A stretch of DNA of 64,000 nt, taken from assembly GCF_947498015.1 (NCBI RefSeq), contig NZ_CANMIR010000013.1, forward strand, positions 1-64,000. The letters are read 5' to 3'. This DNA comes from an uncultured Neptuniibacter sp. (GTDB lineage Bacteria > Pseudomonadota > Gammaproteobacteria > Pseudomonadales > Balneatricaceae). Of this stretch, positions 28,245 through 37,029 are shown one piece after another; position 1 is the first letter of the stretch; each line of letters begins with the position of its first letter. The position numbers and the translations under genes are program-made. The notes beneath the pieces are model-generated. The model was not told the DNA's origin. It searched no databases and worked only from the letters and a program-made list of their open reading frames with translations.

Positions 28245-29516
28245 ATGGCTCTACTTGCGTTAGGCATCAATCATAAAACAGCATCAGTTGAAGTGCGTGA
28301 GCGTGTTGCGTTTGCGCCCGAACTGCTGTCTGAAGCGATGCAGCAGGCCAGAGAGTTCGCCGATCTAAAAGAGATTGCGATCCTTTCCACCTGCAACCGT
28401 ACGGAGCTCTACTGTTCAGCCGGAATCGAGGGTTCTCGTGCTCTGCTGGAGTGGCTTGGACATTATCACCGCCTTGATCCTGATGAACTGCAACGCTGCT
28501 CCTATGTTTTCTGGGATGAGGAAGCCGCGCGACATATGATGCGTGTGGCCAGTGGTCTTGATTCCCTGGTACTGGGGGAGCCTCAGATACTGGGGCAGTT
28601 GAAATCTTCCTTTAGCTTATCTCAGGAGCAGGGGCATGTAGGGGCTGAGTTGGGACGCTTGTTCCAACAAACGTTTTCAGTAGCAAAACAGGTGCGAACT
28701 GATACTGCCATTGGTGAAAACCCAGTGTCGGTGGCATATGCCGCAGTGAGTCTGGCTCAGCATATCTTTGCAGATCTCAATAGTAGTAAAGCGCTGTTGA
28801 TCGGTGCGGGTGAGACCATTGAACTGGTTGCTCGTCATCTTAACAATGCCGGTGTAAAAGAGATAACTGTCGCGAACAGGACTTTGAGTCGCGCGCTGGC
28901 ATTGGCCGATGAATTCAGTGGGAATGCCATATTGTTAGGGGATATTCCTGATGCATTGGCTGAAGCTGATATTGTCATCGCATCAACCGCGAGCCAGCTC
29001 CCTATTCTCGGTAAAGGCGCGGTAGAAACTGCTTTGAAGAAGCGTAAGCACCGCCCCATTTTTATGGTGGATATCGCCGTGCCTCGCGATATTGAAGAGC
29101 AGGTTGCTGAGCTGGATGATGTCTACCTTTATACCGTAGATGACCTCAAAGAGGTGATCGAGGAGAATCAGCGTAGTCGTGAAGATGCTGCGCGTCAGGC
29201 TGAAGAGATTATTGAGACCGGTGCGCATGAGTTTATGCGCCAGTTACGTTCTCTCGATGCGGTTGATGTACTGACTGCGTTCAGGTCTCAAGCTGAAGCT
29301 CTGCGTGATCAGGAGCTGGAAAGGGCGCTGAAACAGTTGAGTAACGGTAAATCTCCTGAAGAAGTGTTGACGATGTTGGCACGAGGTTTGACAAAAAAAA
29401 TGCTGCACCATCCAACGATTCAGATGCGCAAAGCGAGTGCTGAAGGGCGCACTGATGTGTTGGATGTTGTGCAGGAGCTTCACCAACTGGGTGAGCAACA
29501 ACAGAACGGTAAATAA
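28245..29516 (+). CDS. hemA: Glutamyl-tRNA reductase
   Basis: A 423-residue enzyme of the first committed step of tetrapyrrole synthesis, reducing glutamyl-tRNA to glutamate-1-semialdehyde. It shows [14 protein letters not shown], the catalytic cysteine in [26 protein letters not shown], the NADPH site [10 protein letters not shown] and a C-terminal dimerisation domain. Its stop overlaps the prfA start (TAATG), the common hemA-prfA arrangement. Confidence 0.97.
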   Translation: MALLALGINHKTASVEVRERVAFAPELLSEAMQQAREFADLKEIAILSTCNRTELYCSAGIEGSRALLEWLGHYHRLDPDELQRCSYVFWDEEAARHMMRVASGLDSLVLGEPQILGQLKSSFSLSQEQGHVGAELGRLFQQTFSVAKQVRTDTAIGENPVSVAYAAVSLAQHIFADLNSSKALLIGAGETIELVARHLNNAGVKEITVANRTLSRALALADEFSGNAILLGDIPDALAEADIVIASTASQLPILGKGAVETALKKRKHRPIFMVDIAVPRDIEEQVAELDDVYLYTVDDLKEVIEENQRSREDAARQAEEIIETGAHEFMRQLRSLDAVDVLTAFRSQAEALRDQELERALKQLSNGKSPEEVLTMLARGLTKKMLHHPTIQMRKASAEGRTDVLDVVQELHQLGEQQQNGK

Positions 29517-30604
29517 TGAAAGATTCGATTTTAAGTAAGCTGGAGAAGCTCAGTGACCGCTATGAAGAGTTGGCGGCGTTACTGTCTGATCCAGATGTGA
29601 TCTCCGATCAAAACAAGTTCCGGGATTATTCAATGGAGTACTCGGAACTGGAGCCCGTGGTACAGGCATTTTCTGCTTATAACCAGGCTCAGGAGGATCT
29701 TGAAGAAGCTGAAATGATGATGGCAGATTCTGATCCTGATATGCGTGAGATGGCAAAGGATGAATATCCTCAGGCAAAGGCTCGAATCGAAGCGCTTGAG
29801 GCGGATCTGCAGATACTGTTGCTACCAAAAGATCCGAATGATTCGCGAAATGTTTTCCTCGAAGTACGTGCTGGAACGGGCGGAGATGAGGCTGCCATTT
29901 TTGCCGGAGATCTTTTCCGGATGTACTCCCGTTATGCCGAAATGCAGGGTTGGCGGGTTGAAGTGGTCAGCGCTAATGAGGGTGAGCATGGTGGTTACAA
30001 AGAGATTATCTCTCGTATTGTAGGTACTAATGTTTATTCTCAGTTGAAATTTGAGTCAGGTGCCCATCGCGTACAGCGGGTACCGGAAACTGAGTCTCAG
30101 GGGCGAATCCATACCTCCGCGTGTACCGTTGCAATTATGGCTGAGATGGATGAATCGGCTGAGATTGAGATCAATAAGGCGGATCTGCGAGTTGATACCT
30201 TTCGTGCGTCAGGTGCGGGTGGACAACACGTCAATAAAACCGATTCTGCGATTCGAATCACCCATCTCCCGACGGGGGTTGTGGTCGAATGTCAGGAGGA
30301 GCGTTCTCAGCATAAGAACCGTGCCAAAGCGATGTCACTTCTGGCCTCCAGGTTGCAGGCTGCTGAGCAGGAGCGGCATGAGGCGGAGATGGCCAGTACC
30401 CGCAAGAGTCTGGTCGGTAGTGGTGATCGTTCGGAGCGTATTCGTACCTATAACTATCCACAGGGGCGTGTCACCGATCATCGCATCAACCTGACCCTGT
30501 ATAAGTTACAGGAGATCATTGCGGGCGAATTGCAATATGTCGTCGAACCGCTAATGAATGAGTATCAGGCTGAACAGCTGGGTGCGCTGTCAGAAGAGAG
30601 TTAA
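29516..30604 (+). CDS. prfA: Peptide chain release factor 1
   Basis: A 362-residue factor reading UAA and UAG. It has the codon-recognition PET tripeptide in [18 protein letters not shown] (the PxT position), and the catalytic GGQ in [16 protein letters not shown], where PrmC methylates the glutamine. The start overlaps the hemA stop by one base. Confidence 0.97.
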   Translation: MKDSILSKLEKLSDRYEELAALLSDPDVISDQNKFRDYSMEYSELEPVVQAFSAYNQAQEDLEEAEMMMADSDPDMREMAKDEYPQAKARIEALEADLQILLLPKDPNDSRNVFLEVRAGTGGDEAAIFAGDLFRMYSRYAEMQGWRVEVVSANEGEHGGYKEIISRIVGTNVYSQLKFESGAHRVQRVPETESQGRIHTSACTVAIMAEMDESAEIEINKADLRVDTFRASGAGGQHVNKTDSAIRITHLPTGVVVECQEERSQHKNRAKAMSLLASRLQAAEQERHEAEMASTRKSLVGSGDRSERIRTYNYPQGRVTDHRINLTLYKLQEIIAGELQYVVEPLMNEYQAEQLGALSEES

Positions 30605-30605
30605 T

Positions 30606-30632
30606 GAAAAGGGCCGTATATGGCCCTTTTTC
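30606..30632 (+). terminator. Terminator-like hairpin between prfA and prmC
   Basis: AAAAGGGCC and GGCCCTTTTT form a strong stem with a 6-base loop and a T-run, starting two bases after the prfA stop. It would reduce read-through into prmC. Confidence 0.8.
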
Positions 30633-30648
30633 TTTAGATCGGTGGGCT

Positions 30649-31491
30649 ATGCAGATTCGGCAAGTTCTAAAATTAAGTGAGCAGTTACAGCAGGTCAGTG
30701 AGTCCCCTGAGCTGGATGTTGAACTGATGCTCTGTCATCTGATTGGAAAACCCAGCAGTTATCTTTTTACCTGGCCTGAGCGTGAGATTGAACAGAAGCA
30801 GGTTGAGCAGTTAGAAACGATGGTGAGCCGTCGGAGAGCGGGTGAGCCTGTGGCACATATTCTTGGTTATCGGGGTTTCTGGAGTTTCGATCTCGAAGTA
30901 TCGCCACACACACTGATACCACGGCCGGATACTGAGATGCTGGTGGAACAGGCGCTAGCTTGTTGTGATAAAAAAGAGGCCAGAGTTGCGGACCTGGGTA
31001 CCGGGACCGGCGCCATTGCACTGGCGTTGGCAACAGAGCGCAGCTCGTGGCAGATTGTTGCGTCTGATTATGTTGATGAGGCGGTTGCTTTAGCAACGCG
31101 AAACTGCAGCAAACTGCAACTGAATAACGTCAGCATTGTTCAGGGGAGTTGGTTTGAACCGCATCGTGGGCAATACGATATGATTGTGAGTAATCCCCCC
31201 TATATCGATCCGGATGATCCGCATCTGATACAGGGGGATGTACGCTTTGAGCCTCTCTCAGCGTTAACCTCAGATAAGCAGGGGATGGCAGATATTGAGC
31301 TGATCGCTGAGCAGGCGCGGGATTACCTTAAGCCGGATGGATATCTTCTGTTTGAGCATGGCTACGATCAGGGTGCAGGTAGCCGGAAGCTGCTTGAGCA
31401 GTTAGGTTACATGGATGTAGAAACGTACCGGGACTACGGTCAAAATGAGCGTGTTACCTGTGGGCGATGGCCTGGAGAGGTTACAGCATGA
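30649..31491 (+). CDS. prmC: Release-factor glutamine methyltransferase
   Basis: A 280-residue methyltransferase that modifies the GGQ glutamine of RF1 and RF2. It shows EPVAHILGYRGFWS, TLIPRPDTEMLVEQAL, DLGTGTGAIALALA and the catalytic SNPPYIDPDDPHL. The ATG at 30649 aligns with the usual N terminus. An in-frame ATG at 30604 would make the terminator hairpin part of the coding region, so it is not preferred. Confidence 0.94.
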   Translation: MQIRQVLKLSEQLQQVSESPELDVELMLCHLIGKPSSYLFTWPEREIEQKQVEQLETMVSRRRAGEPVAHILGYRGFWSFDLEVSPHTLIPRPDTEMLVEQALACCDKKEARVADLGTGTGAIALALATERSSWQIVASDYVDEAVALATRNCSKLQLNNVSIVQGSWFEPHRGQYDMIVSNPPYIDPDDPHLIQGDVRFEPLSALTSDKQGMADIELIAEQARDYLKPDGYLLFEHGYDQGAGSRKLLEQLGYMDVETYRDYGQNERVTCGRWPGEVTA

Positions 31492-31501
31492 GGAGAGTTC
31501 A

Positions 31502-32272
31502 ATGCTGAGTGATGAACAGCTGTTGCGTTACAGTCGGCAGATCATGTTGCCGGATGTGGATATTAACGGTCAGGAGATCTGGCTCAATTCAACGGTCTTG
31601 ATTATCGGGCTGGGCGGTCTGGGAAGCCCGGTTGCTATGTACCTTGCCGCAGCCGGGGTTGGTGAGCTGGTGCTGGTTGATGATGATGAGGTGGAGTTGT
31701 CGAATCTGCAGCGGCAGGTTGCGCATAATACAAAGCGTATCGGTCAGCCCAAGGTTGATTCTGCCCGGAATACCATTGCGCAACTGAACCCCGATACGCG
31801 GGTTAAGACCCTGTATGAGCGTCTTGATGATGAGGCGATGCAGAGCTTGATTGCTACTGTAGATCTGGTCGTAGACTGTACCGATAACTTTTCTACCCGT
31901 TTTGCGATTAACCGTGCCTGTTTTATGCATAAAAAGCCACTTGTTTCCGGTGCTGCGATTCGCATGGAGGGGCAGGTTGCGGTCTATGATCCGCTTAAGC
32001 CAGAGTCACCTTGCTACCAGTGTCTGTATAAAGAGGGAAGTGATGAGAATCTGACCTGTTCGGAATCCGGTGTACTCTCGCCTCTGGTGGGAATTATCGG
32101 TTCTGTGCAGGCGATGGAAGCATTAAAGGTACTGGCATCGGTGGGAGAGAGTCTTGCGGGACGTTTGCTGCTTTTGGATGCGAAAACAATGGACTGGCGT
32201 ACGCTCAAGCTGCGAAAAGACCCGTCTTGCCCGGTGTGTAACAGTCATCAACAGGGAGTTGAGCAATCATGA
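31502..32272 (+). CDS. moeB: Molybdopterin-synthase adenylyltransferase MoeB (ThiF/HesA family)
   Basis: A 256-residue E1-like enzyme that adenylates the C terminus of MoaD. It has the nucleotide motif IIGLGGLGSP, the DNFSTR segment, and two zinc CxxC pairs (CYQC and CPVC). The cysteine in CSESGVLSPLVG matches the conserved active region. The ATG at 31502 follows GAGGAGAG. ThiF is a close relative; MoeB is preferred from the N terminus LLRYSRQIMLPD. The gene overlaps the next start by 4 bases. Confidence 0.9.
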   Translation: MLSDEQLLRYSRQIMLPDVDINGQEIWLNSTVLIIGLGGLGSPVAMYLAAAGVGELVLVDDDEVELSNLQRQVAHNTKRIGQPKVDSARNTIAQLNPDTRVKTLYERLDDEAMQSLIATVDLVVDCTDNFSTRFAINRACFMHKKPLVSGAAIRMEGQVAVYDPLKPESPCYQCLYKEGSDENLTCSESGVLSPLVGIIGSVQAMEALKVLASVGESLAGRLLLLDAKTMDWRTLKLRKDPSCPVCNSHQQGVEQS

Positions 32273-32718
32273 GTGATGAGCAACAGGTAACAGAGATTCT
32301 TGAGAACACACGCACCATCGCGATGGTGGGGGCGAGCAACAAGCCTGAGCGTGCGAGTTATCGAGTGATGGCATTTTTGCAGATGTGTGGTTACGAGGTT
32401 ATTCCGGTGAACCCTCTGCTGGCAGGCGAAGAGCTTCACGGTCAGACTGTGCTGGCGCAGTTATCTGAGATAGAGGGGCCGATCGATCTTGTGGATATCT
32501 TTCGCAACAGTGAGGCGGCTGTTGACGCTGTGGATCAGTCAATAGCTTTGGGTGCGAAGGCGGTCTGGATGCAGTTGGGCGTTATCAACCCTGTGGCCAG
32601 ACAAAAAGCGCAGGACGCGGGCTTGCAGGTGGTTATGGATCGCTGTCCTAAGATCGATATCCCGGAGTTTGGTATTACGGTCCCTGCATCTGTCAGGGCT
32701 AAAGAAACATCTGTCTGA
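32269..32718 (+). CDS. CoA-binding domain protein, YccU family
   Basis: A 149-residue Rossmann protein of the CoA_binding_2 family: IAMVGASNKPERASYRVM at the nucleotide site, VIPVNPL, and a C-terminal VMDRCPKIDIP. It overlaps moeB by 4 bases (ATGA) and so is likely translated with it. The family's function is not settled. Its last 20 bases overlap the convergent ankyrin gene. Confidence 0.87.
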   Translation: MSDEQQVTEILENTRTIAMVGASNKPERASYRVMAFLQMCGYEVIPVNPLLAGEELHGQTVLAQLSEIEGPIDLVDIFRNSEAAVDAVDQSIALGAKAVWMQLGVINPVARQKAQDAGLQVVMDRCPKIDIPEFGITVPASVRAKETSV

Positions 32719-33292
32719 TACGCAGATCGTCCCAACATTTGAGTGCATAGCTCAGTGTCTCGTCGGAGTAATCACCGGTTTCTAAGCCTTCGGGCTTAGA
32801 TGCTCCTGAATTGATAATGAAGTGAATCAGCGCGCGGTTTTCTGTTCTGAGTGCGCAATCTGTTAGCTCATCATCCAGCTTTGCGCCCTGCTGCAGCAGT
32901 AAGGAGAGATGGAGCATCAGCTCCTGTTCTCTACAGTGGGAAAAACAGGGCTTCAGTAGGGAGGTCGGATCTGTTTGGCATCCCGCATTATACAGTGCTG
33001 TGAGCAGGGGGAGACTGGTCTCTTGAGTTAGCGCTAGCTGTGACAGAGATAGCTGAGGTTGGCTAACGCTCTGGGTGTTCGGGTTGGCGCCATGCTCTAA
33101 TACCTGTTTCAGGGCCTTGGCTGATTGGGCAAGAATGCAGAGCTCCGCCAGCGCTGGGCTGTTCTCGGCAACAGGCTGATCAATCTGGTCACTGCTGATC
33201 TTCTTCAGATGCTTTTGAAGTCTCTCCAAATCATCCGTTTCGATCGCCTTACTGGCCTTGGCCAGTTGGTCACTCTTAAATAGTTTAAGCAT
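32699..33292 (-). CDS. Ankyrin-repeat protein
   Basis: A 197-residue cytosolic protein without a signal peptide. It has about four ankyrin-like repeats, for example KQVLEHGANPNTQS, LLTALYNAGCQTDP and LLLQQGAKLDDELTDCALR. It is presumed to bind a protein partner; no partner can be named. It is convergent with the yccU-like gene. Confidence 0.7.
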   Translation of the reverse strand: MLKLFKSDQLAKASKAIETDDLERLQKHLKKISSDQIDQPVAENSPALAELCILAQSAKALKQVLEHGANPNTQSVSQPQLSLSQLALTQETSLPLLTALYNAGCQTDPTSLLKPCFSHCREQELMLHLSLLLQQGAKLDDELTDCALRTENRALIHFIINSGASKPEGLETGDYSDETLSYALKCWDDLRIRQMFL

Positions 33293-33397
33293 GTTTCAAA
33301 CCCTGCATCAGATCGTTGTAACAGAAACTGCGGTAGCCATTTTACCTCCCCTAATACTGGAAAGATGGTTAAAAATGATGACCTTTTCACGGCTGAT

Positions 33398-34354
33398 TCA
33401 GATAACCCCGAGAACGCGCATCAGGTAGATGCCGGCAGAGAGGCTAGCGACAGAACCCAGTGTTGTCATCAGTATGATATTGGCTGCCAGTTCGGCGTTG
33501 CCGCCCATCGCTTTGGCCATCACAAAGCTGGCTGCTGCAGTTGGGCAGCCAAATAATACCATCAACATGGTCAGGTCTTGCCCTTTGAAACCATATAACC
33601 AGGCGGTGAGTGTCAACACTAATGGGATGATGACTAACTTGCATGCTGATGCCCAGGTCGCCTGAGCTGAAGTGTTGCGCAAACTATCCAGATTTAGTGA
33701 TCCCCCAATCGCAAGCAGCGCCAGTGGCAGGGTCAGGTTGGCAAAATAGCGGCCTGTTTTTGTCGCTACTTCTGGAAGCTGGAAACCAAAATAGGAGAAT
33801 GGCAGTGCTAGCAGCACCGCAATGATCAGCGGGTTTTTCAGAACCTCAAGTAACATATTCCCAAAACTGGCGGCACCACTGCGTTGTGCGGGTATGGTCA
33901 GCGCGATGATCGAAAGAACATTAAACAGAGGGATTACTAATGCCAGCAGAAGGGATGCTTGCGCTAGGCCAGAATCTGAGAACAGGTTGTAGCTAACCGC
34001 CAATCCGATGATGCCGTAGTTGCTGCGAAAGGCGCCCTGAATGAAAACCCCCAGATCTTCTCCTCGGGTTATCCATCGTTTTGCGATCCACCACAGAGTG
34101 ATAAAGCTCACAATCGTGGCGGCCAGAACAAACCCCAGCTGTTCGGGATTGAATACCGCCTGAAAATCGGTTCTGGAGATCGACATGAACACGAGGGCTG
34201 GCAGGGTAATCATAAAGACCAGTCGTGAAGCGGTACCGATAAAGGCTTCATCGATGATACGTAATCGCTTCAGCAGGTAGCCCAGGAAAACGATAAAGAA
34301 GATAGGCGCGACAATATTTGCAGTGAAGCTCAGCGATTGCAGGTATAGATCCAC
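33398..34354 (-). CDS. AEC-family transporter (auxin efflux carrier type)
   Basis: A membrane protein of about 318 residues with ten predicted helices in two similar halves. It shows PIFFIVFLGYLLKR, FRSNYGIIGLAV, LPLALLAIGGSL and FGCPTAAASFVMAKAMGG, all typical of AEC carriers, which move small carboxylates or similar metabolites. The start is uncertain: a GTG at 34354 has a better ribosome site than the TTG at 34372. The substrate is unknown. Confidence 0.87.
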   Translation of the reverse strand: MDLYLQSLSFTANIVAPIFFIVFLGYLLKRLRIIDEAFIGTASRLVFMITLPALVFMSISRTDFQAVFNPEQLGFVLAATIVSFITLWWIAKRWITRGEDLGVFIQGAFRSNYGIIGLAVSYNLFSDSGLAQASLLLALVIPLFNVLSIIALTIPAQRSGAASFGNMLLEVLKNPLIIAVLLALPFSYFGFQLPEVATKTGRYFANLTLPLALLAIGGSLNLDSLRNTSAQATWASACKLVIIPLVLTLTAWLYGFKGQDLTMLMVLFGCPTAAASFVMAKAMGGNAELAANIILMTTLGSVASLSAGIYLMRVLGVI

Positions 34355-34409
34355 GGTTCTAGTCTCAAACAAGGAGGCGTTATTTTAGCATGCTTGGTGA
34401 GAGGTAAAC

Positions 34410-34913
34410 CTATTTGGGTGGAAGATGTTTTTTGGGGTAATCAAAGTAGGTCAGAGTTGCACACCCATCGGCTAACTCATGCCATTGGGTAATACTCAGG
34501 TGCATATGAGCAACCGCTGCTGTTGGAAATTTTAACGGGATTTCCTGGGTTAGATCAAAGCAGAGCCGTTCCAGTCCGGGGTTGTGCCCGATGATCATAA
34601 TGTGCCTGATCGACTCCGGCAGGTTCTGTAACAGATATTTGATCGTTTCTGCGCAAGCTTCGTATAGCTCAGGGATCTCCTGCACCTGATCTCCTTTAAG
34701 ATTAAGGCAAGCGCTTATAGCCTCAGTGGTTTTCATCGCGCGTTTGGCGCTGCTGCTGAAGATCTGGTCAGGGATTATCTCCTGTTCAAGCAGGCGTTGA
34801 GCAACCTCGGGTAGGTCACGTTTACCGCGCTTATTCAGGGGGCGATCAAAGTCACTGAGTTCTGGGTATTTCCAGCTGGATTTCGCATGACGGACTAAGG
34901 TGAGCTTTTTCAT
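34410..34913 (-). CDS. sixA: Phosphohistidine phosphatase SixA-like
   Basis: A 167-residue histidine-phosphatase-fold protein with the catalytic LVRHAKSSW (H9), the second arginine in SSSAKRAMKTTE, and IIGHNPGLE. SixA removes phosphate from HPt or PTS histidines. With a hybrid kinase carrying an HPt domain elsewhere in the window, a link is possible but not shown. It is a single gene with its own start. Confidence 0.88.
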   Translation of the reverse strand: MKKLTLVRHAKSSWKYPELSDFDRPLNKRGKRDLPEVAQRLLEQEIIPDQIFSSSAKRAMKTTEAISACLNLKGDQVQEIPELYEACAETIKYLLQNLPESIRHIMIIGHNPGLERLCFDLTQEIPLKFPTAAVAHMHLSITQWHELADGCATLTYFDYPKKHLPPK

Positions 34914-35203
34914 AGATCCACTGTGCCAGATAGGAAGGGTGCTTGTATCAGTATTGGATCATATTGAGAGAAATGCGACCTGATACTTAAAATTTCTTTT
35001 AATAAAAAAACCATCCAGCGAGTCTGACGGATAAATTAGGAGTGCAATCGTAGTCGGGTCCATCGACTGCGAGGCATCTGAGAAGAGCAACCGTATTAAC
35101 TCTATTGATCAGGCGCCAAAGCCCGGGCACATTAACGCCGCACAAGCGAATTTAAGATGGGTTCTGGCGCACAGATCACTGGATGGTAAAAGCAGATATT
35201 CCC
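34914..35203. other. Intergenic region, likely long 3' end of the CoA-transferase transcript
   Basis: 290 bases without a convincing gene. A minus-strand terminator lies at 35004-35030, so the CoA-transferase mRNA would have a 3' untranslated end of about 175 bases with several short inverted repeats. The upstream region of sixA fills the rest. Confidence 0.4.
35004..35030 (-). terminator. Terminator of the CoA-transferase gene
   Basis: On the minus strand CCGTCAG pairs with CTGGATGG (one bulged G), followed by seven T. Confidence 0.65.
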
Positions 35204-36859
35204 TTAGCTTGCTGAGGTTACAATCGGTTCCGGTGTGGAACATTGCTCACTGAGCAGTACCTTTTTCATCAATGCCCGCATCTGCTGCATCGGTCTGCTG
35301 CCGGGTTGATCCAGTCTCATTGAGTCTGGTCTGAATAAGCGTTCATCCATCGGGGTCAGGTGATCATCGATCAGCGGGGTAAATTCCATCTGATCCAGAA
35401 TATCTTTTTGCAGGTCGATGCCGGGAGCGATCTCAGTCAGCATCAGTCCCCGATTAGTTAATCTAAATACGGCGCGTTCAGTGATAAACGTGACTCTCTG
35501 ACGACACTGGAGGGCGTAGCTACCATTAAACGTGATCTGCTGAACTGTGGTTTTGAATTTCTTCAAGGTGCCATTTTGAACGACATCGAGCTTTCCATCC
35601 TGAATTTCAAGCTGCTGCTTCCCGGATGTAAAGGTACCAAGGAAGTAGAGGTCCTGGGTGTTTTGAGTGATGTTGATAAAGCCACCAGCGCCTGCAAGCT
35701 TACTCCCGAACCGACTGACATTGACGTGCCCCTCAAAGCAGGTTTCAGCCAGACCAAGGAAGGCCTGATCAAGGCCTCCGCCATCGTAAAAGTCAAACTG
35801 AGCCGGTTGATCGATAATCGCTTCGGCATTACTGATGGCCCCGAAACTCAGCCCGCTGGCAGGTTGGCCTCCGATGCCACCGGGTTCAACTGTCAGGGTA
35901 AACTCCTGCAGTTTGCCCTCCTCGGCTGCAACGGCTGCAATCGATTCAGGCATGCCGATACCCAAGTTCACCACCGCACCTTTCTGTAGCTCCATCAGAG
36001 CCCTGCGAGCTATCACTTTACGCGCATCCAGAGGTGCTGGGTTGGGCGTGTCACTGGTTTGAATGATCTCACCGGTATAGGCTGGATTGTATGTCTCGGC
36101 AAAGGTTTGTGGGTGGTCACTCTCCTCTGACGCCACAATAAAATGATCAACCAGAATGCCAGGGATACGAACTCTGTCCGGAGTCAGTTGGTGCTGGGTA
36201 GTCACTCTTTCAACTTGAACTAAAACTTTGCCGCCACTGTTTTTCACTGCCTGAGCTATCGCCAGGGCGTCCAGTGGTAGCGCTTCTCGCTCCATAGAGA
36301 TATTGCCTTTGGCGTCAGCCGTGGTTCCCCGCAATAGCGCAATATTGATCGGGAAGTGCTTATAGAGCAGGCACTCTTCTCCCTGAATCTCCAGCAGTTC
36401 TACCAGATCATCTTTCGATCGATTATTTATTTTGCCGCCTTCTTGGCGCGGGTCCACAAAGGTATTTAAGCCGACGTGGGTAAGAGTGCCGGGTCGCCCT
36501 GCTGCAATATCACGAAACATATGGCAGATAATCCCCTGAGGGAGATTGTAGGCTTCAATCTTATTTTCAAGGGCCAGTTTTCCAAGTTTGGGGGCCAGCC
36601 CCCAATGTCCACCGATGACGCGCTTGATCATCCCTTCATGTCCAAAATGATTCAGGCCGCGGTTGTTTGCATCGCCCTGGCCTGCGGCATAGAGCAGGCT
36701 GAGGTTGTTGGGGTATCCCTCTTCAAGAAAGCGCTTTTCGATCGCTTTTGCCAGACTTTCAGCAAATCCGATACCGATAAAGCCTCCAGTGACCAGAGTG
36801 TCATTGGATTGGATCAGTGTAGCAGCCTGCTCGGCTGTCAGTTGTTTATTCGGGGTCAT
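35204..36859 (-). CDS. Acyl-CoA:carboxylate CoA-transferase (fused, YdiF/Pct type)
   Basis: A 551-residue family I CoA-transferase with both halves in one chain. The first half (about 1-250) has TGGFIGIGFAESL and the second half (about 275-515) has NLGIGMPESIAAV and the catalytic glutamate E325 in TVEPGGIGGQP. It moves CoA between an acyl-CoA and a short-chain acid such as acetate or propionate; the true substrate is unknown. A sigma-54 promoter and the upstream activator gene on the same strand indicate control by that activator. Confidence 0.9.
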   Translation of the reverse strand: MTPNKQLTAEQAATLIQSNDTLVTGGFIGIGFAESLAKAIEKRFLEEGYPNNLSLLYAAGQGDANNRGLNHFGHEGMIKRVIGGHWGLAPKLGKLALENKIEAYNLPQGIICHMFRDIAAGRPGTLTHVGLNTFVDPRQEGGKINNRSKDDLVELLEIQGEECLLYKHFPINIALLRGTTADAKGNISMEREALPLDALAIAQAVKNSGGKVLVQVERVTTQHQLTPDRVRIPGILVDHFIVASEESDHPQTFAETYNPAYTGEIIQTSDTPNPAPLDARKVIARRALMELQKGAVVNLGIGMPESIAAVAAEEGKLQEFTLTVEPGGIGGQPASGLSFGAISNAEAIIDQPAQFDFYDGGGLDQAFLGLAETCFEGHVNVSRFGSKLAGAGGFINITQNTQDLYFLGTFTSGKQQLEIQDGKLDVVQNGTLKKFKTTVQQITFNGSYALQCRQRVTFITERAVFRLTNRGLMLTEIAPGIDLQKDILDQMEFTPLIDDHLTPMDERLFRPDSMRLDQPGSRPMQQMRALMKKVLLSEQCSTPEPIVTSAS

Positions 36860-36898
36860 AGCGCTACCGATTATTTTTATTCTGTTTGCCAGGAATAG

Positions 36899-36914
36899 AG
36901 CAAAGGTTGAGCCA
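36899..36914 (-). promoter_or_regulatory. Sigma-54 promoter of the CoA-transferase
   Basis: The minus strand reads TGGCTCAACCTTTGCT: GG and GC are ten bases apart as required for the -24/-12 elements. It lies 40 bases before the start codon and directly downstream of a sigma-54 activator gene. Confidence 0.8.
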
Positions 36915-36979
36915 GATGTTAATGGTTCTTTAAAAACAAAGGGTTACTGATTTTGTTAAAGAGAGAGATGAATGGAGTT

Positions 36980-37026
36980 GTCTTTTTTTTGAGACGGGTG
37001 TGTTGCTTGTGTCTATTTTTATAGAC
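36980..37026. promoter_or_regulatory. Tandem candidate enhancer sites for the sigma-54 activator
   Basis: Two 16-base sites of the form GTCT-N8-AGAC, each followed by GG, lie at 36980-36995 and 37011-37026. They are 31 bases apart (three helical turns) and about 66-112 bases upstream of the -24 element, the usual enhancer distance. The distal copy, GTCTATTTTTATAGAC, is a perfect inverted repeat. Assignment to the adjacent activator is inferred. Confidence 0.6.
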
Positions 37027-37029
37027 GGT

